Positions 21,372-32,643 of a stretch of 64,000 bases of DNA are shown piece by piece. Location: positions 52,088,691 through 52,152,690 of the forward strand of contig JAWZYU010000025.1 in assembly GCA_038380435.1 (NCBI GenBank), in the 5' to 3' direction. A program made the position numbers and the translations under genes. The DNA comes from Ryuthela nishihirai (lineage: Eukaryota > Arthropoda > Arachnida > Araneae > Heptathelidae). Every line of letters starts with the position of its first letter. Position 1 is the first letter of the stretch. The notes under the pieces are model-generated. The model ran no database searches, was not told the DNA's origin, and was given only the letters and a program-made list of their open reading frames with translations.

Positions 21372-22621
21372 CACTGGTGGGTAGATTGTTTTCAATAATT
21401 ACATGGGATAAAGCAGTCTTTCATAGTTTGTTTAAGAAGTTTGGTGTTAAAATAATTTATGATAATTCGAATTTAAACTTAACTTATAACCGCATACCGA
21501 ATGAAATATTTTTTCCCCTTTGTTTACAACACACAGAATAGAGAAGAAACTACTCCTAGTATTTTACAGGCATTCTAATCAAGGACATGCCCTTACCAAA
21601 ATCACTGCTGATCACTGCTTCAGTTCAAGTTAATACATCAATAGTAGGATATGACAAGATGACAATAATCATCTTTGGGTATTTCACTGTGTATATTGTA
21701 GGATGCGACAAGATGACAGTTATTATCTTTGTGCATTTGCCAATTGGAAACTAACTTCAAAGCTTTATTATTTCTAAAATAAACTTTTCATGATAATATG
21801 TGATTGAAGATATAGGTCTGTATCGAAACCATCTAAATCTCGAATTTAATCAGTATTCAATAATAAGCCTTAATTGCTTAGTACTGTTCCACCGAAGCTG
21901 ATTGGCCATGGCCAATGTAAGACCACAGTTGTCTCTAAAGAGGTGTAGCTAGATAAGAGCTGAAGAAAATGCTCAGACCATATGACATAATTTGCCTAAT
22001 TACAAGCCACATTTATAAACAATCATCATTTAAAATAGAGTTTAAGATTCTTCTTCTTACATATATTAGTGACGAGAAAAAAATACATTTATATAGAAAC
22101 TGTGTGTTTTGTGTTAACGGTAACTGAGGCAATGGTCAGCAGTGATTTTGGTTTTAGTAAAGGCGTGTCCTTGATTAGAAGGCCTGTAAATACTTGGAAT
22201 AGTTTCTTCTCTGTCCTGTGTGTTATAAACAAAGGGGAAAATATTTCATTCGTGTTTAAAGAGTTATGGAAATTTGAATATTTAACAATAGCAATTTGCA
22301 GTCATAAGTATTTACATTCCACCTTCACCATCCATGATGAAACAATGAATACTGTTTTGAACCATGCATTTTAAAAGTTTGTGTAAGTCTTTAAATATTC
22401 ACCACTTTTATATAAATTTATTAATAGTGGTATTTTGGTTTTAAGTATTCCAACTATGATAACTCTTAAAATACCCAACTATTATTGCTGAAATTTAGAT
22501 ACATTTGTGATCTTTATCTTCAGCCACATTTTACCACATAAAATGTATTTTAGAAGTTATATATATTCAAAATTAGCTTTTCATTGACATAGGGTTGTAG
22601 CTTCACTTTTGTACACCAGTG
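21372..22621. mobile_element. Long-inverted-repeat MITE, copy 1 (complex)
   Basis: It starts CACTGGTGGG after a TA and ends CCAGTG before a TA. It shares with the copies at 28396, 38627 and 52778 the words TTTCTAAAATAAAC, CAGTATTCAATAA / GAGTTATGGAAATTTGAATA and TTTAGAAGTTAT. Inside, 21498-21623 (reading from GAATGAAATATTTTTTCCCC) is complementary to about 22127-22252, a separate inverted repeat of about 125 bp. This copy therefore carries an extra insertion between its own arms. Confidence 0.6.
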
Positions 22622-23044
22622 TACAATGAGATGCTTGTTTATTAGGTACACCACCTGACATCACATAAATGGTTCATTCCAACAGGTAATATGTCATGTG
22701 ACCATGGTGTGCAGTATAAATCAGACAGATTAGCTCTTTGAGTGTCAGTTACAGTTAGATTGAGGATCAGAATGGGCAAAATAAGAGTGACTTTGAACAT
22801 GGCATGATAGTTGGTGCTAGTCATGCCGGTTCTAACATCTCCCAAATGGCTGCCCTCCTGAGCTTTTCACACTTGACTGTTTCAATGGTTTACCAAGAAT
22901 GGTTCATAAAGCAAAAAATTATCAGTGATCAATGATCCTGGGATGAAGGAAAACAGCTTGTGGATCAGAGGGGTCAAAGGAGATGGTGAGAATTGTGCAA
23001 AGTGAAGAGATGGGCCACGACCAGGCAAATCACAGCAGAATTAA

Positions 23045-23543
23045 CTCTTTGCGCTTGAAGGTTTTTTCACTATAAGAAAGTAGCAACTCAATGCTTTTTC
23101 GCTAAAAATTTGATGAAATTTTCTACAACTAACATAAAAATAAATCATACATAATGGATAGAACTATTTGATTTCAATATTACATGTATTTTTACATTAT
23201 ACAAGACCTAATATTGAATATCAAGCTTTGTAATTTTACCTCTGTGATATTTTATGAAGCACCTCACCAAGATGCATTTTCGATTTGTCAGGACAAGTGT
23301 TACAAATGTGTCAAAAATCAACTCTTAGTTAACAACCAGTGATTTAATGCATTTCATATGACTAAATGGACATTCATTTCTTTACTTTTTTACAAGTTTA
23401 TATAAAATGTAGGAGTTAAACATCTAAAATGTAAAGAGGAAAGATATCTGTTTATACAACAGTTATTGTCGCCTCTCAGTCGCCATTCAAGTTGCTGCAT
23501 TAAACCAAATGGTGACTGAGGATTGCCTCTCGAGTGCAAAGGG
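23045..23543. mobile_element. piggyBac-like MITE
   Basis: It is flanked by TTAA at 23041-23044 and 23544-23547. Termini are CTCTTTGCGCTTGA on the left and the complement of CCCTTTGCACTCGAGAGG on the right. The 499-bp interior has no coding capacity. TTAA target and C-C-C/T-T-T terminal bases are the piggyBac superfamily hallmark. It interrupts the Tc1 transposase frame, so it is the younger insertion. Confidence 0.8.
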
Positions 23544-24204
23544 TTAAATATTGTTGTGCAGAAGGTCATCTTCGAACACACCACGTATCGGACATTGTCA
23601 TGAATGGCTACAACAGCTGGTGACCAAGTTGAATGCCAATGTTGTAGGTGAATAACACACAAGTGCATTTCCAGTGGGGTGCAGGAGCATTGACACTGGA
23701 CCATTGAGGACTGTAAAAAGGTAGCCTGTTCAAATGAATCAAGGTTCTTTTGCATTATGCTAATGGAAGGATCAGAATTTGGCACAAGTAACATGAGGCC
23801 ATGGAGCCATCTTGGCTGGTATCAACATTACAGGCCAGTGGTGGTGTGATGATATGGGGAATGTTTTCCTGGCACACATAAGGCTCCCTGATACCCATTG
23901 AAGGACACCTGAAAGCTACAGTGTATTTGAACATTGTTGCTGACCAAGTTCATCCATTTATGGCTACAGTTTATCCTCACTTGGGTGGACATGTTTAGCA
24001 TGATAATGCACCTGCTCATAAGGCACATATCGTCACTGAATGGTTCCAGGAATGCTGATGATTTTTCCTTGCTTCATTAGTCTGCACAGTTTCAAGATCT
24101 AAACCTTATTCAGCATCTTCACAATGAGGTGGTAAGGGCTATTTGCAGCAAGATTCTGCCACCTTCCAATTTGCAGCAACTGTGCAACTGTTGCACAATT
24201 GCTA

Positions 24205-24511
24205 CAATTGTTTTCTGCGTGGTACCACATTCCTGCACAATGCATCCAGCATCTTAGAAGTCTCATGCCTTGATGAATCCAGGCTGTTCTGAAAGCCAAA
24301 AGAGGCATAACTTGCTACTAGGTAGGTGTACCTAATAAACTGGCATCTCAATTGTGCGCAACACAATTGTTTTCTGCATGGTGCCGCGTTCCTGCACAAT
24401 GCATCCAGCATCTAAGAAGTCTCATGCCCTAATGAATTAGGGATGTTCTGAAGGCCAAAAGGGGTATAACATGGTGCTAGGTAGGTCTCCTAATAAACTG
24501 GCATCTCATTG
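24205..24511 (+). repeat. Tandem duplication of the Tc1 right end
   Basis: CAATTGTTTTCTGC begins at 24205 and again at 24364. Each 150-160 bp unit runs through CCTGCACAATGCATCCAGC and AGAAGTCTCATGCC to TAATAAACTGGCATCTCA. The element therefore has two right terminal repeats in a row. Confidence 0.88.
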
Positions 24512-24644
24512 TATATAGCATATTAACTGTGGATGTGAAATGATGAAAAGGTGGATATCAGATAATTTTCGAAGCTTCAATGTATAATAAATCAATTCTT
24601 CCTTCTGATAGTTCTGAAATTTGCTAACTATCTACAGAAAATTA

Positions 24645-24870
24645 AATAATAATAATAAATTACCCCTCAAGCAGCTGTTTGCCACAGAAAAGTGATAGTA
24701 GCCTGTCAGTATAATATGCAATAGAGGAGATCTGGAAGGGAGGCAAGACCTCTTGACAATAATGAACTAACAAAAGATGTAGAACATAAAAAGGAAAGAT
24801 CCATGCTTTACCCAGGTCGCGAACTTGGCTCCTTTTAATCAGCAGTCAAGCACACTAACCATTCAAAAGA
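24645..24870 (-). mobile_element. SINE family B, diverged and with extra sequence
   Basis: ATAATAATAAATTACCCCTC leads into AAGCAGCTGTTTGCCACAG and the GTCAGTATAATATGCAATAG region. The usual head follows at GCTTTACCCAGGTCGCGAAC and CAGTCAAGCACACTAACC. About 25-30 bases are extra between the two halves compared with other copies. Confidence 0.7.
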
Positions 24871-26405
24871 TGAACTTAATTTTGCTATAAAATGTAGTAT
24901 AGTACTAAAACTGCCTAAACAACCTTGCCTTCATCAAATTCACAGCAACAATAAAATTATTGTTCTGGAGGTGAGAAATTTTATTTGTAATGTCAAGATC
25001 ATTTATTCAGTATTCCTCGAGCTTTGGATTCTGAAAGGGCATTTTCATCTGCTGGTGTTTTATGTACAAAAGTAAGTTAAAAAAAATCGATGATAATATT
25101 ATATATAAATTCATTTGTTTTAAGAAACTACTTAAAAAAGCATATAAATTTTTATGTTGCTATTGCCACTCCACCATAAAATCTTGATAACAATTATTTT
25201 GATTTATTATTGGCATTATTATTAATATGTCACAGTTATAACATCAATTCTTATAAATCAAGTTGTCTTTTTGTATTAATTTTTTTTTAAATGCTTTGGC
25301 AGTGATGTTTTTTTTTTTGTAATGATTTTAATGACATTCAGGATTCTGAACAAGTTGTAAAGACTTGTTAAATTGCCATTATTAAATTGTCATTTACTTA
25401 AAATCTATTTTATTGCATGTTTCTATAGTCTAAACTCTTTTAACTTGACCAATGACATCATACTATTTTATGTAAAAATAAGTAATAAATAGTTATATGT
25501 ATTTTATCAGTAACAATCATATTCATAGTTCTACTCCAATTTTGACAGCAGGATATACATATATGTGTAATTTAACTTTCTGATAATCTGTTGTTTGAAT
25601 TTTAAAATGTTTTGCTTTAAGAATATAAAATTGTCTTCTTTTTGATTATATGTTTTATTATTATTATTTATCACATGTATTGCTATATTTTTCCATTACT
25701 TATTTGAGTTTAGTAGAATTTGTGCAGTAGAGAAATGGAATAAATAACAAAATCTTATTACTGTTTTGCATCTAAAATCATGTTTTTAATTTTTTCATAT
25801 AGTAGTGGTGTAGCAAAAGAGGTGAACCATGGATCTGCATTTCTTTCCCACATTGAAAAAATACAGCACATATTTTTATGCTTAAGATACAAATATTTAT
25901 TTGTAGACCTACATTAAAGCTCTATCCCCTTCTCCTACTCCCCGTTAAGGGCATCTTGTTTGCTTATTCACTACTGGTAACCTATTAGTTTTTTGGACTT
26001 TTTTTTTCACTTTAAATTCACAAATGATACTAGACTGATAAATGCCATTTATAAGATTTTGGTTTTTCCTTTGAAACAATGATAAATGTGACTTAATAAT
26101 GGATCAATGTGTTTTCATTGAAGCTTTGAATTGAGCAGAATGAATAGTAGAACATCCCTGAATCAAAAAGATTTTTTCAGAAAATTTTTATCAATAACAT
26201 CTAGTTTACCATTTTTCCATGTGGTCTGATCTCTAACATGTTCCTTGCTTTTTATGTTTGCTTGGCATTCTTCCTTTTTTTTTTTCTGTTCTGTTGAATG
26301 TCTTTCAAGAAAAATTAAAAAACTGTATAATTTTCAAGCCTCTGAATCAGGATTCACTGATGAAAATCATTTGAGGTAATAATAACATAACACCCACTGA
26401 AATTT
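24871..26405. other. Intron, A+T-rich, nothing recognised
   Basis: Long A+T-rich intron sequence with T runs. No transposon signature or open frame worth reporting. Confidence 0.4.
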
Positions 26406-26408
26406 GAG

Positions 26409-26710
26409 TTAGGTTGTTTTATCTCTAAACAGCAGTTTGTACTCACAATGAGCTAAATGGCTTAATCATAAGGTCTCCAAGAGCTCAGAGTTTGGTTGGG
26501 AGAGGGGACCCACTGGACAGCTGTTAGGAGACGGCTAAAAGCTTCTTGTGAAGACCATCGAGCATTTTCTATAAACTACACAGAATGTGGCTCTCTTGCA
26601 CATGGAACTATGGCTTAATGTCCCATCCAACAGATTGTAGCCTTTCTAAACCCATTAGTCTCCTCTTTCTTACCAAGAGCAGGGTGTTGTCTAGCAGAGA
26701 TGAATATGTG
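26409..26710 (-). mobile_element. SINE family A, diverged, 5' head lost
   Basis: On the plus strand it reads GGTTGTTTTATCTCTAAACA, GAGCTAAATGGC, GGGAGAGGGGACCCACTGG and CAGCTGTTAGGAG, followed by a family A middle part in reverse. It decays after CATTAGTCTCC, before the tRNA-like head. Confidence 0.75.
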
Positions 26711-26932
26711 ACTGAAAATACTGCAGATACAAACCTGTCTTTAAATTACTGCTTATTGATAATATGCATATTCTAAGAATATAATTTGTGAACAAATTAT
26801 ATTGCAAGTTATTATTGCTAGTTTCATCACTTAAGGAAAAATTAGATTGTTACTCTAATTTTGCTAATCAGTATATTAGCAAAAGGATTAAAGATTACCT
26901 GAATCTCAAAATGTGAGTGTGTTTATTTCCAG

Positions 26933-27096
26933 ATGAATATTTCCTCAGCAACATAAAAGAGGTAGAAAAAGTTACAGAGGAAAAAAAAAGTTCTCTTGTA
27001 AAAGAAACTTGGGATCAAGAGCTCAGAAAATGTGCAGATACTTATCCTTGTGTAAATATATTACCATGTATGGATACTGAAGAGATAAAATGTCAG
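26933..27096 (+). CDS. DUF4211 gene (QSER1/PRR12-like), exon c
   Basis: The acceptor is GTTTATTTCCAG. AT joins the G left by exon b to make GAT (D). Then come 54 codons: EYFLSNIKEVEKVTEEKKSS, a TWDQELRKCADTYPCVNILP-type stretch, and IKCQ before the donor GTTTGT. It has a charged helical part followed by a Cys-containing strand (DTYPC..N). The final CQ couples to VC of the next exon, giving a CxxC pair (C-Q-V-C) across the splice junction. The frame is fully open, with phase 1 at the start and phase 0 at the end, consistent with both neighbours. Coding confidence is high; the family name depends on resemblance to QSER1/PRR12 DUF4211. Confidence 0.92.
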
Positions 27097-27861
27097 GTTT
27101 GTTAATTTCTTGATATCTGTAATTTAGCTTTCTTTACTTTTTGCCTCTGCTCCAAAATAGCTAAATTTGGTAAGCTACATTTTATGCATGTTGGACGATA
27201 GTTTAAAGAATTTTTAGCAGTAGCTCATTTACGGCAGTTTTTCATTAAAACATTATTCAAGTTACCTTCATAATCTTGAAGTTATCTTGTATAAGCATTT
27301 GCATATTATATGAGAAACCAGAGCAAGCTTAGATGAAGCTTTTAAGATTATCTCCATTCTCTCAATTGGAGAGTTCCCACTTCCTTTAAAATTTTGAAAT
27401 TAGAATTTTTATTAATTTTATGTGTATAAATATTACACATACATGCAAAAAGTCTTAAAATAATTTTCCCCCATAATGTTATTTAAAGTAAATGAAATTA
27501 AAATCTGAAAACAAGATTACATATGCTATAATGACAAGTGATTAAAATAGATATTAAAGTTCTCTGTAAGTTTTTGCATTTTTTATTGCCACAAATACTA
27601 ATGAACCTGTCTGATGGAAGGTTTCTAACTGCTCATAATAGCTATTTGGTTTCTTCCATAAACCTTTGCTGAGTTGTGATATTTTTTGACCTAATCATTA
27701 AGTTATTACTCATGCAGTGGAAAAAATGCTCTCAGAAATAAACTCAATGAGCAAAAATTTTGGTAATGTAATGTATGATTTAGTAGTGTGTTATACATGA
27801 AAAATACTGTCCTTTAAATATGAAAGGTTTTGTATATATACTTTCTGCATTGCTTTCTCAG
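27097..27861 (+). other. Intron between exons c and d
   Basis: 765-bp intron, GTTTGT...TTTCTCAG, A+T-rich, without a recognised insertion. It is among the shortest of the introns seen here. Confidence 0.85.
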
Positions 27862-28059
27862 GTGTGCAACACAGAGAATGGGAAAAAGCTTGTACAGTTT
27901 TATGGACAGCCATATGACTGGACAACTCTTGGCTCTATTGAAACACCTGTCTCTCACAAAACACAGTTTAATGTTTGTGCCATCTGTTCTGCCACTGTGT
28001 CACTTTATAATCGTTTGCATCACCAAAAGTACAATTTTTTTATTAAGTGCCGTACCAAG
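27862..28059 (+). CDS. DUF4211 gene (QSER1/PRR12-like), exon d
   Basis: The acceptor is TGCTTTCTCAG and the exon is 66 codons in phase 0. The translation starts VCNTENGKKLVQFYGQPYDW and continues TTLGSIETP. It then reads CAICSATVSLYNRLHHQKYN before ending FFIKCRTK at donor GTTAGT. It supplies the second Cys of C-Q-V-C and a second CxxC pair (C-A-I-C), spaced as in a structural zinc site, though metal binding is inference. YGQPYDW and the histidine pair in LYNRLHHQKY are the most recognisable DUF4211 landmarks of QSER1/PRR12-type proteins. This family is thought to be nuclear and chromatin-associated; nothing here shows it directly. Confidence 0.93.
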
Positions 28060-28170
28060 GTTAGTGTTTGGTATAATTTTTGCTTTCTTTTAACAACTAA
28101 AACGTTTATATTTTTACTTCTATGTGTAATCTGAATAGATAATAGTTTTACGGTGTGATATATATATATA

Positions 28171-28385
28171 CACCTATCCCTCGATTTACACGGTACTCAG
28201 TTCACACAATTTTGACTTTGCACGGTCAAAAAATGCAACCAGTTTCGAGTTACACGGTACTGACTGATATTTCCTTTCTATGTACGTCTCAGTCAGTACC
28301 GTGTAAATCGAAACTGGTTGCATTTTTTGACCGTGCAAAGCCAAAATTGTGTGAACTGAGTACCGTGTAAATAGAGGGATAGGTG
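28171..28385. mobile_element. pogo/Tigger-like palindromic MITE
   Basis: The 215-bp unit is nearly all inverted repeat: arms of about 97 bp, starting CACCTATCCCTCGATTTAC and ending with its near complement AAATAGAGGGATAGGTG, around a short loop near 28267-28287. TA flanks both ends. The TCCCTCGATTTACACGG start resembles pogo/Tigger termini. It has no coding capacity. Confidence 0.85.
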
Positions 28386-28395
28386 TATACACACA

Positions 28396-28967
28396 CACTT
28401 GTTTCCATAAATTAAGGAAAATCACTATGTTAAGTCAATGGGAAGCTAATGTCAAAGCTCTATAACTTCTAAAATAAGTTTTTTTGTTTTGAAAAATGTG
28501 ATTGCAGATAAATATTTCAATCAAATAAATCAAAACTTCGATTTTCAACAATATTCGTTCAGTATTTAATGAGTTATGGAAGTTTGAATATTTAACTATA
28601 AAAATACCAGCCACAAAAATTTACTTCAGAAGTTAATTAAAAGTTAGTAATAAGTATTGTATCAAAGTGTTTAATAAAATAAGTTTGTATTTTAGAACTT
28701 TGTGTAAAGAATTCTTTTACTATTCTTCAGTTTTGTATAATTTTCTTAAGACTGGCATTGCTGTTGTTAAATATTCAAACTTCCATAACTCATTAAATAC
28801 TGAACGAATATTGTTGAAAATTGAGATATTGATTTATATGATTGAGATCTTTATCTGCAATCACATTTTTCAAAACAAAAAAAACTTATATTAGAAGTTA
28901 TAGAGCTTTGACATTAGCTTCCCATTGACTTAACATAGGGATTTTCCTTAATTTATGGAAACCAGTG
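28396..28967. mobile_element. Long-inverted-repeat MITE, copy 2 (cleanest)
   Basis: Left end CACTTGTTTCCATAAATTAAGG; right end CCTTAATTTATGGAAACCAGTG before TA. Arms of about 200 bp are complementary through GTCAATGGGAAGCTAATGTC, AAGCTCTATAACTTCTAAAA, CAATATTCGTTCAGTATTTA and GAGTTATGGAAGTTTGAATA. TA target and CACTGG-type ends point to the Tc1/mariner superfamily. Non-autonomous. It lies 11 bp from the pogo-like MITE. Confidence 0.85.
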
Positions 28968-29284
28968 TATATTCTGTATACTTTCATAACTTATTTTTAA
29001 AGAAAATATATTGTGTGGTGATATATGCTTAATGTTACTAGTCAAATGGGATACAGGTTTTTTTTATGTTAATTGATTTCTGACAATAATTTCAATTAAT
29101 AATTTATTTTTAGTTATGGTTAGCAGTGAACCTAAAAAATTTTCTTCTTCTATATGGTAAAGTTATTGATTGTGTATTTGGTGTCGATTTGCAGCTGAAC
29201 TGCCAAATAAAATCTGTTGTTAACATAATGAATGTATTAAATTGGTTGCCATTTTGAGGTCACTTAAATGAGTAACTTAGAAAT

Positions 29285-29425
29285 GATGAGCTGAAAAAAA
29301 TTGGTTGCTTTGAGTGGGATTGAACCCAATTCTCCCAGAAGCATGCTAGGCATCATAACTTCTAGACCACCAGTGGTTATGATAATACCTGGTATGCTTC
29401 TGGGAGATCCAGTTTTTTTCAGCTA
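29285..29425. mobile_element. tRNA-like fold-back element
   Basis: GAGCTGAAAAAAATTGG and, 90 bases on, CCAGTTTTTTTCAGCT form the outer pair. CTCCCAGAAGCATGC with GGCATCATAAC pairs with GTTATGATAATACC and GCATGCTTCTGGGAG-like sequence inside. On the minus strand the left half has GGGTTCAATCCCACTC, a B-box-like motif, and ACCACTGGTGGTCTAGAAG, an A-box-like motif. It looks like another tRNA-derived repeat in inverted form. Confidence 0.6.
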
Positions 29426-29750
29426 ATTATTTCAAGTGTGTCTTGTCTACAGGACATTTTCCTGCAATACTTTATTACTGTAACTTGGTTGTAGATGATT
29501 TTTAATAAGCCTGAAAGTGGTGATCCTATTGCACATCTTTGTAATTGGGTATGTATAGTATTATATATTTGGAGTACAGTACTTGACACTTAAATTCCCC
29601 CATCTAACAAGAGTGTAACATGGACATTACACATGTTAGTAGGGGGAAGTAAGGGAAATAAAGGATGAAGTTTTGGGACCTGAGCAATAGATTTTCAACT
29701 GACAAAACAGAGTTACCACAGCCATTGTTATAGGCTGAAACACACCATGG

Positions 29751-30111
29751 TTGTTTTGGGTTGTTTTACCCCTGAGCGGCACTTTTTTGCACACCATGGG
29801 CTAAATGGCCAGGTCACATGGACCCCGAAGGCTCAGAGAAGGTTGGGGGAGGGGACCTACTGGAACAGCTGTTGGTAGATAGATGGTAGCCTCCCGTCAA
29901 GGCCATCCAGCGTGTTCTTTAATGTGCACAGGTTATGGCTCTCCCGCACACGGGGCCACGGCTTAATGTCCCATCTGACGGACGGCGGCCTTTCCAAGCC
30001 CATCGGTGTCCCCTACTGACTGTGGGCAGGGCGGGGAATTTTGCGGAGATAAATCTAAACGCTGACCCAGCTGGGACTCGAACCTGGGAACTACAGATTA
30101 CTAGCCTGGCG
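29751..30111 (-). mobile_element. SINE family A, full length
   Basis: It lies in reverse orientation: tail complement GTTGTTTTACCCCTGAGCGG at the left, tRNA-like head at the right (GGGACTCGAACCTGGGAAC, the complement of the B box). It is flanked by ACACACCATGG at 29740-29750 and 30112-30122, an 11-bp target duplication. The internal GC-rich body is well preserved, so it is probably a younger copy. Confidence 0.92.
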
Positions 30112-30122
30112 ACACACCATGG

Positions 30123-31125
30123 TATCAAGTCATTCAGATATTAGATGAAGCTAAAACTTTATCACATTATCACTGTTAAAAGGTAAAACAGTAGTACTGG
30201 ATTTGGGCTCGTATATTATCTACATATGCTGTCACACAATAAAGAACACATTAATAACAAAAAATTCTGTACGAAGTATCACAGTATATTTTTTTTTTAA
30301 TAGTAAAAACTTTGGTTGGGGATGCAGGGGAAGAAGCATAGCACATTGTTCTCTGTCCAGTGCAATAGAGACAATATTGTGAAGCAAACTTCTGAGGTCA
30401 GTTCTGGGAACTAATTATTGTGTACACAAAAGATGTGATTGAATACTTCAGTAATGGGTTTGACTATTATATATCAAAGACTGGATGAGGATACATTCTT
30501 TTCAAAGTTCCAATGGATATTGATAGTATTAGAAGCACAGGAACACAGTGATATAGCTTCTCAATGTGCAGCTGTAATGTCCAAATATATCTTTTTATTA
30601 CATTAGGGACATATCGTTATCAAGGCTGGTGGAAGCAGATGAATGTAGTGAGGTAGCATCTTCCTCTGCAGCTGATGTGTACTTAATGTTTTGCAGTATG
30701 GTGTATCAGATGATACTTTATAATGCATCAATATTAACTTGGAGTAGTACATATGATGATCAAAGTGCAACAGGTCTGGGCTAAATTAATAAAATGAAAA
30801 TTTTAAACTTTAAAAATAAGCCAAAATATGGGTTGTCATGTATTTTGCTGTGCAGATTCATGGCAATTTCATCAAACAATGAGTAACAGGGGTTGGGACT
30901 CCCAGCAATGCAGCTTCCTTTAGTCATATTGCTGGGACAATGTGTTTTACAAAGTGGTGTTAAATGTAACAAGCAGAAGTTTTCCAAGTAAATAAGACGG
31001 GAATGATATCTGTGTTGTGCAGTTGGTCTTTGCAAAAGTTAATTAATAGATTTTTTTATTATAGCTCTGTTGAAATTTTATGGGGAGAGGAAGCAAAAAT
31101 TATTTCAGGAATTTACAATTTTTCC
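30123..31125. other. Intronic stretch, nothing recognised
   Basis: A+T-rich. Open frames on both strands here lack any family resemblance. It ends near the dispersed A block. Confidence 0.35.
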
Positions 31126-31129
31126 AGAT

Positions 31130-31275
31130 AATTTATATTTAATGATAGTTTATGTTGAGTTCAGGCTCAATTTTTCGAGTCTGGGCCCACCCAAGCTTGA
31201 ATCTATTAAGCTTAACCCCAAAATCGTTTCAAAAATTGTTGGGCCTGAGTCTGATTTGGGGGGGGGGATTCTGAC
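31130..31275 (+). repeat. Dispersed A block, second copy
   Basis: It contains GAGTTCAGGCTCAATTTTTC and GGCCCACCCAAGCTTGAATC, relatives of the 9000-9135 block. Downstream, TTGTTGGTTTGTCAGCTTGTG (31535) matches TTGTTGGTTTCGG-type sequence at 9488, so the same order A block, linker, minisatellite is kept at both places. Confidence 0.4.
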
Positions 31276-31529
31276 TCATCATTAGATGTATGCATAAATG
31301 CTTGTTGCTAATCATTTATTCTTATATTATTTATTATAATAATTTTATAAAAAATATTAAAATGTTAATGCTATTTGGAATGAAAAAATTAGAAATACTA
31401 GTAGAAATTGAAATTTTATGGGTTACATCACATACATGCAAAAAGCCATTCATTTATTAAAGATAGAGAATACATAAAAAATAATCAAAAGCCACATGGT
31501 GCTTATTACATATCATCGCTTTTCGCACA

Positions 31530-31890
31530 TTCTTTGTTGGTTTGTCAGCTTGTGGATTTTTTCAAAATAGTTGTTCCACCATATCTTTTGAGCACAACAG
31601 AGAAACTTAATGATTTATGTATCAAATGAAAGCTTTTGCATGGGGGCTATAAAAAATTGACCCCCGTAGTTTCTTCCCTCTAAAAAGGGGAATTACAAAA
31701 ATGAATATTCTGCTATATCATCAGAACACGAGAGCTGAAAGTAACAAGCTGTGCATCGAATGAAAGACTTTGACGTGGGGGGGGGGGTGTCATAGGTTAT
31801 AAAAAAAGATCCCCGGTGCTTTCTTACCCCCTAAAAAATGGGGAAATATGAAAATGATTGTTCCATTATATCAGTGGCAAAGCATCCATG
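31530..31890 (+). repeat. Minisatellite, second locus
   Basis: TGTTCCACCATATCTTTTG, a CTGCTATATCATCAGAACACG phrase, GTAACAAGCTGTGCATCGAA, TATAAAAAATTGACCCCC and GTTTCTTCCCTC recur as in the 9510-10790 array. CTATATC-type words lie near 31579, 31713 and 31866. A G run near 31778 lies within a unit. Confidence 0.65.
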
Positions 31891-31899
31891 AAAGTAAGG

Positions 31900-32630
31900 G
31901 AAGCAATGATTCCCTTGAAATTATCATTAAAAGAAATTATAAATTAAATATATATATAAACATTTTAAAATAAAAGTATTTTCTTAACCTTAATAGGTTT
32001 ATTCTAACATAAATTTTATATTTATATAATATTCTTTAAGTTTCCCTGTTATATTATACTGTATAATTAACAGAAGCACCAATTTGCCAGGCTAGTTGAA
32101 CCAGGAGTGTATGAAGAATCTTACTTCATCACTGCTGCATTGTGCACAATGGAAGTCCCATTTTCCATATTCAACCAGCAGAAATGTTTCTTATGGACTC
32201 AACCCCCAAAAATTTTTCATATGGACTCAACTTGTCACTTTTTAGCACTTCATCATACCTTTCTCACTAACCACTAGAGATCACTAAAGTGTTCCCTCTG
32301 TAATTAGTTTCTGCCATTATCACACTCAATCAATTCATCAACATCAAGTCAATCAATCAAAGGCAAGTGTAATTATTTTAATTTTTTTTTAGAAAAAAAA
32401 CAGAGTAATCCTTTATCCTTAACTGCCCTATGTTCAGCTTTCTCTCATTACAAATTATAAAAAAAATTCTTAATTAGTAATGTTTTGTCGGCAAAAGTTA
32501 ATTGTGCTTTTTTTTTTGTTCATATACCATTTAACCTAATTGCCTTGATGGATATTTGCCAAAGAGATTATTACTACATTTTACTGTTTTCATCATTACT
32601 GTAATAGCTAAGAAATATTTTTATTACTAC
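31900..32630. other. Intronic stretch, nothing recognised
   Basis: A+T-rich without recognisable repeat or coding segment. A short internal repeat is visible (TATGGACTCAAC at two sites about 30 bp apart). Confidence 0.35.
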
Positions 32631-32643
32631 TATAGGTATAATA

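Larger units (their letters stand above)
22624..24511 (+). mobile_element. Tc1-like transposon, carrying a piggyBac-type MITE
   Basis: Termini are CAATGAGATGC...GTTTATTAGG on the left and CCTAATAAACTGGCATCTCATTG on the right, with TA at both borders (22622-22623 and 24512-24513). The left TA is shared with the end of the MITE at 22621. A broken transposase (about 22760-23040 and 23548-24260) shows an N-terminal AKIRVTLNMA-type segment, then HVQHDNAPAHKAHIVTEWFQ with the second catalytic Asp, and a decayed region where SPDLNPIE is expected. The 3' part is tandemly duplicated (see 24205-24511). Confidence 0.8.

Noticed and set aside
27820..28134. 104-residue single-exon gene
   Set aside because: Its middle is exon d; the ends are intron read-through, as the TTTCTCAG acceptor and GTTAGT donor fit the phases of the neighbouring exons.
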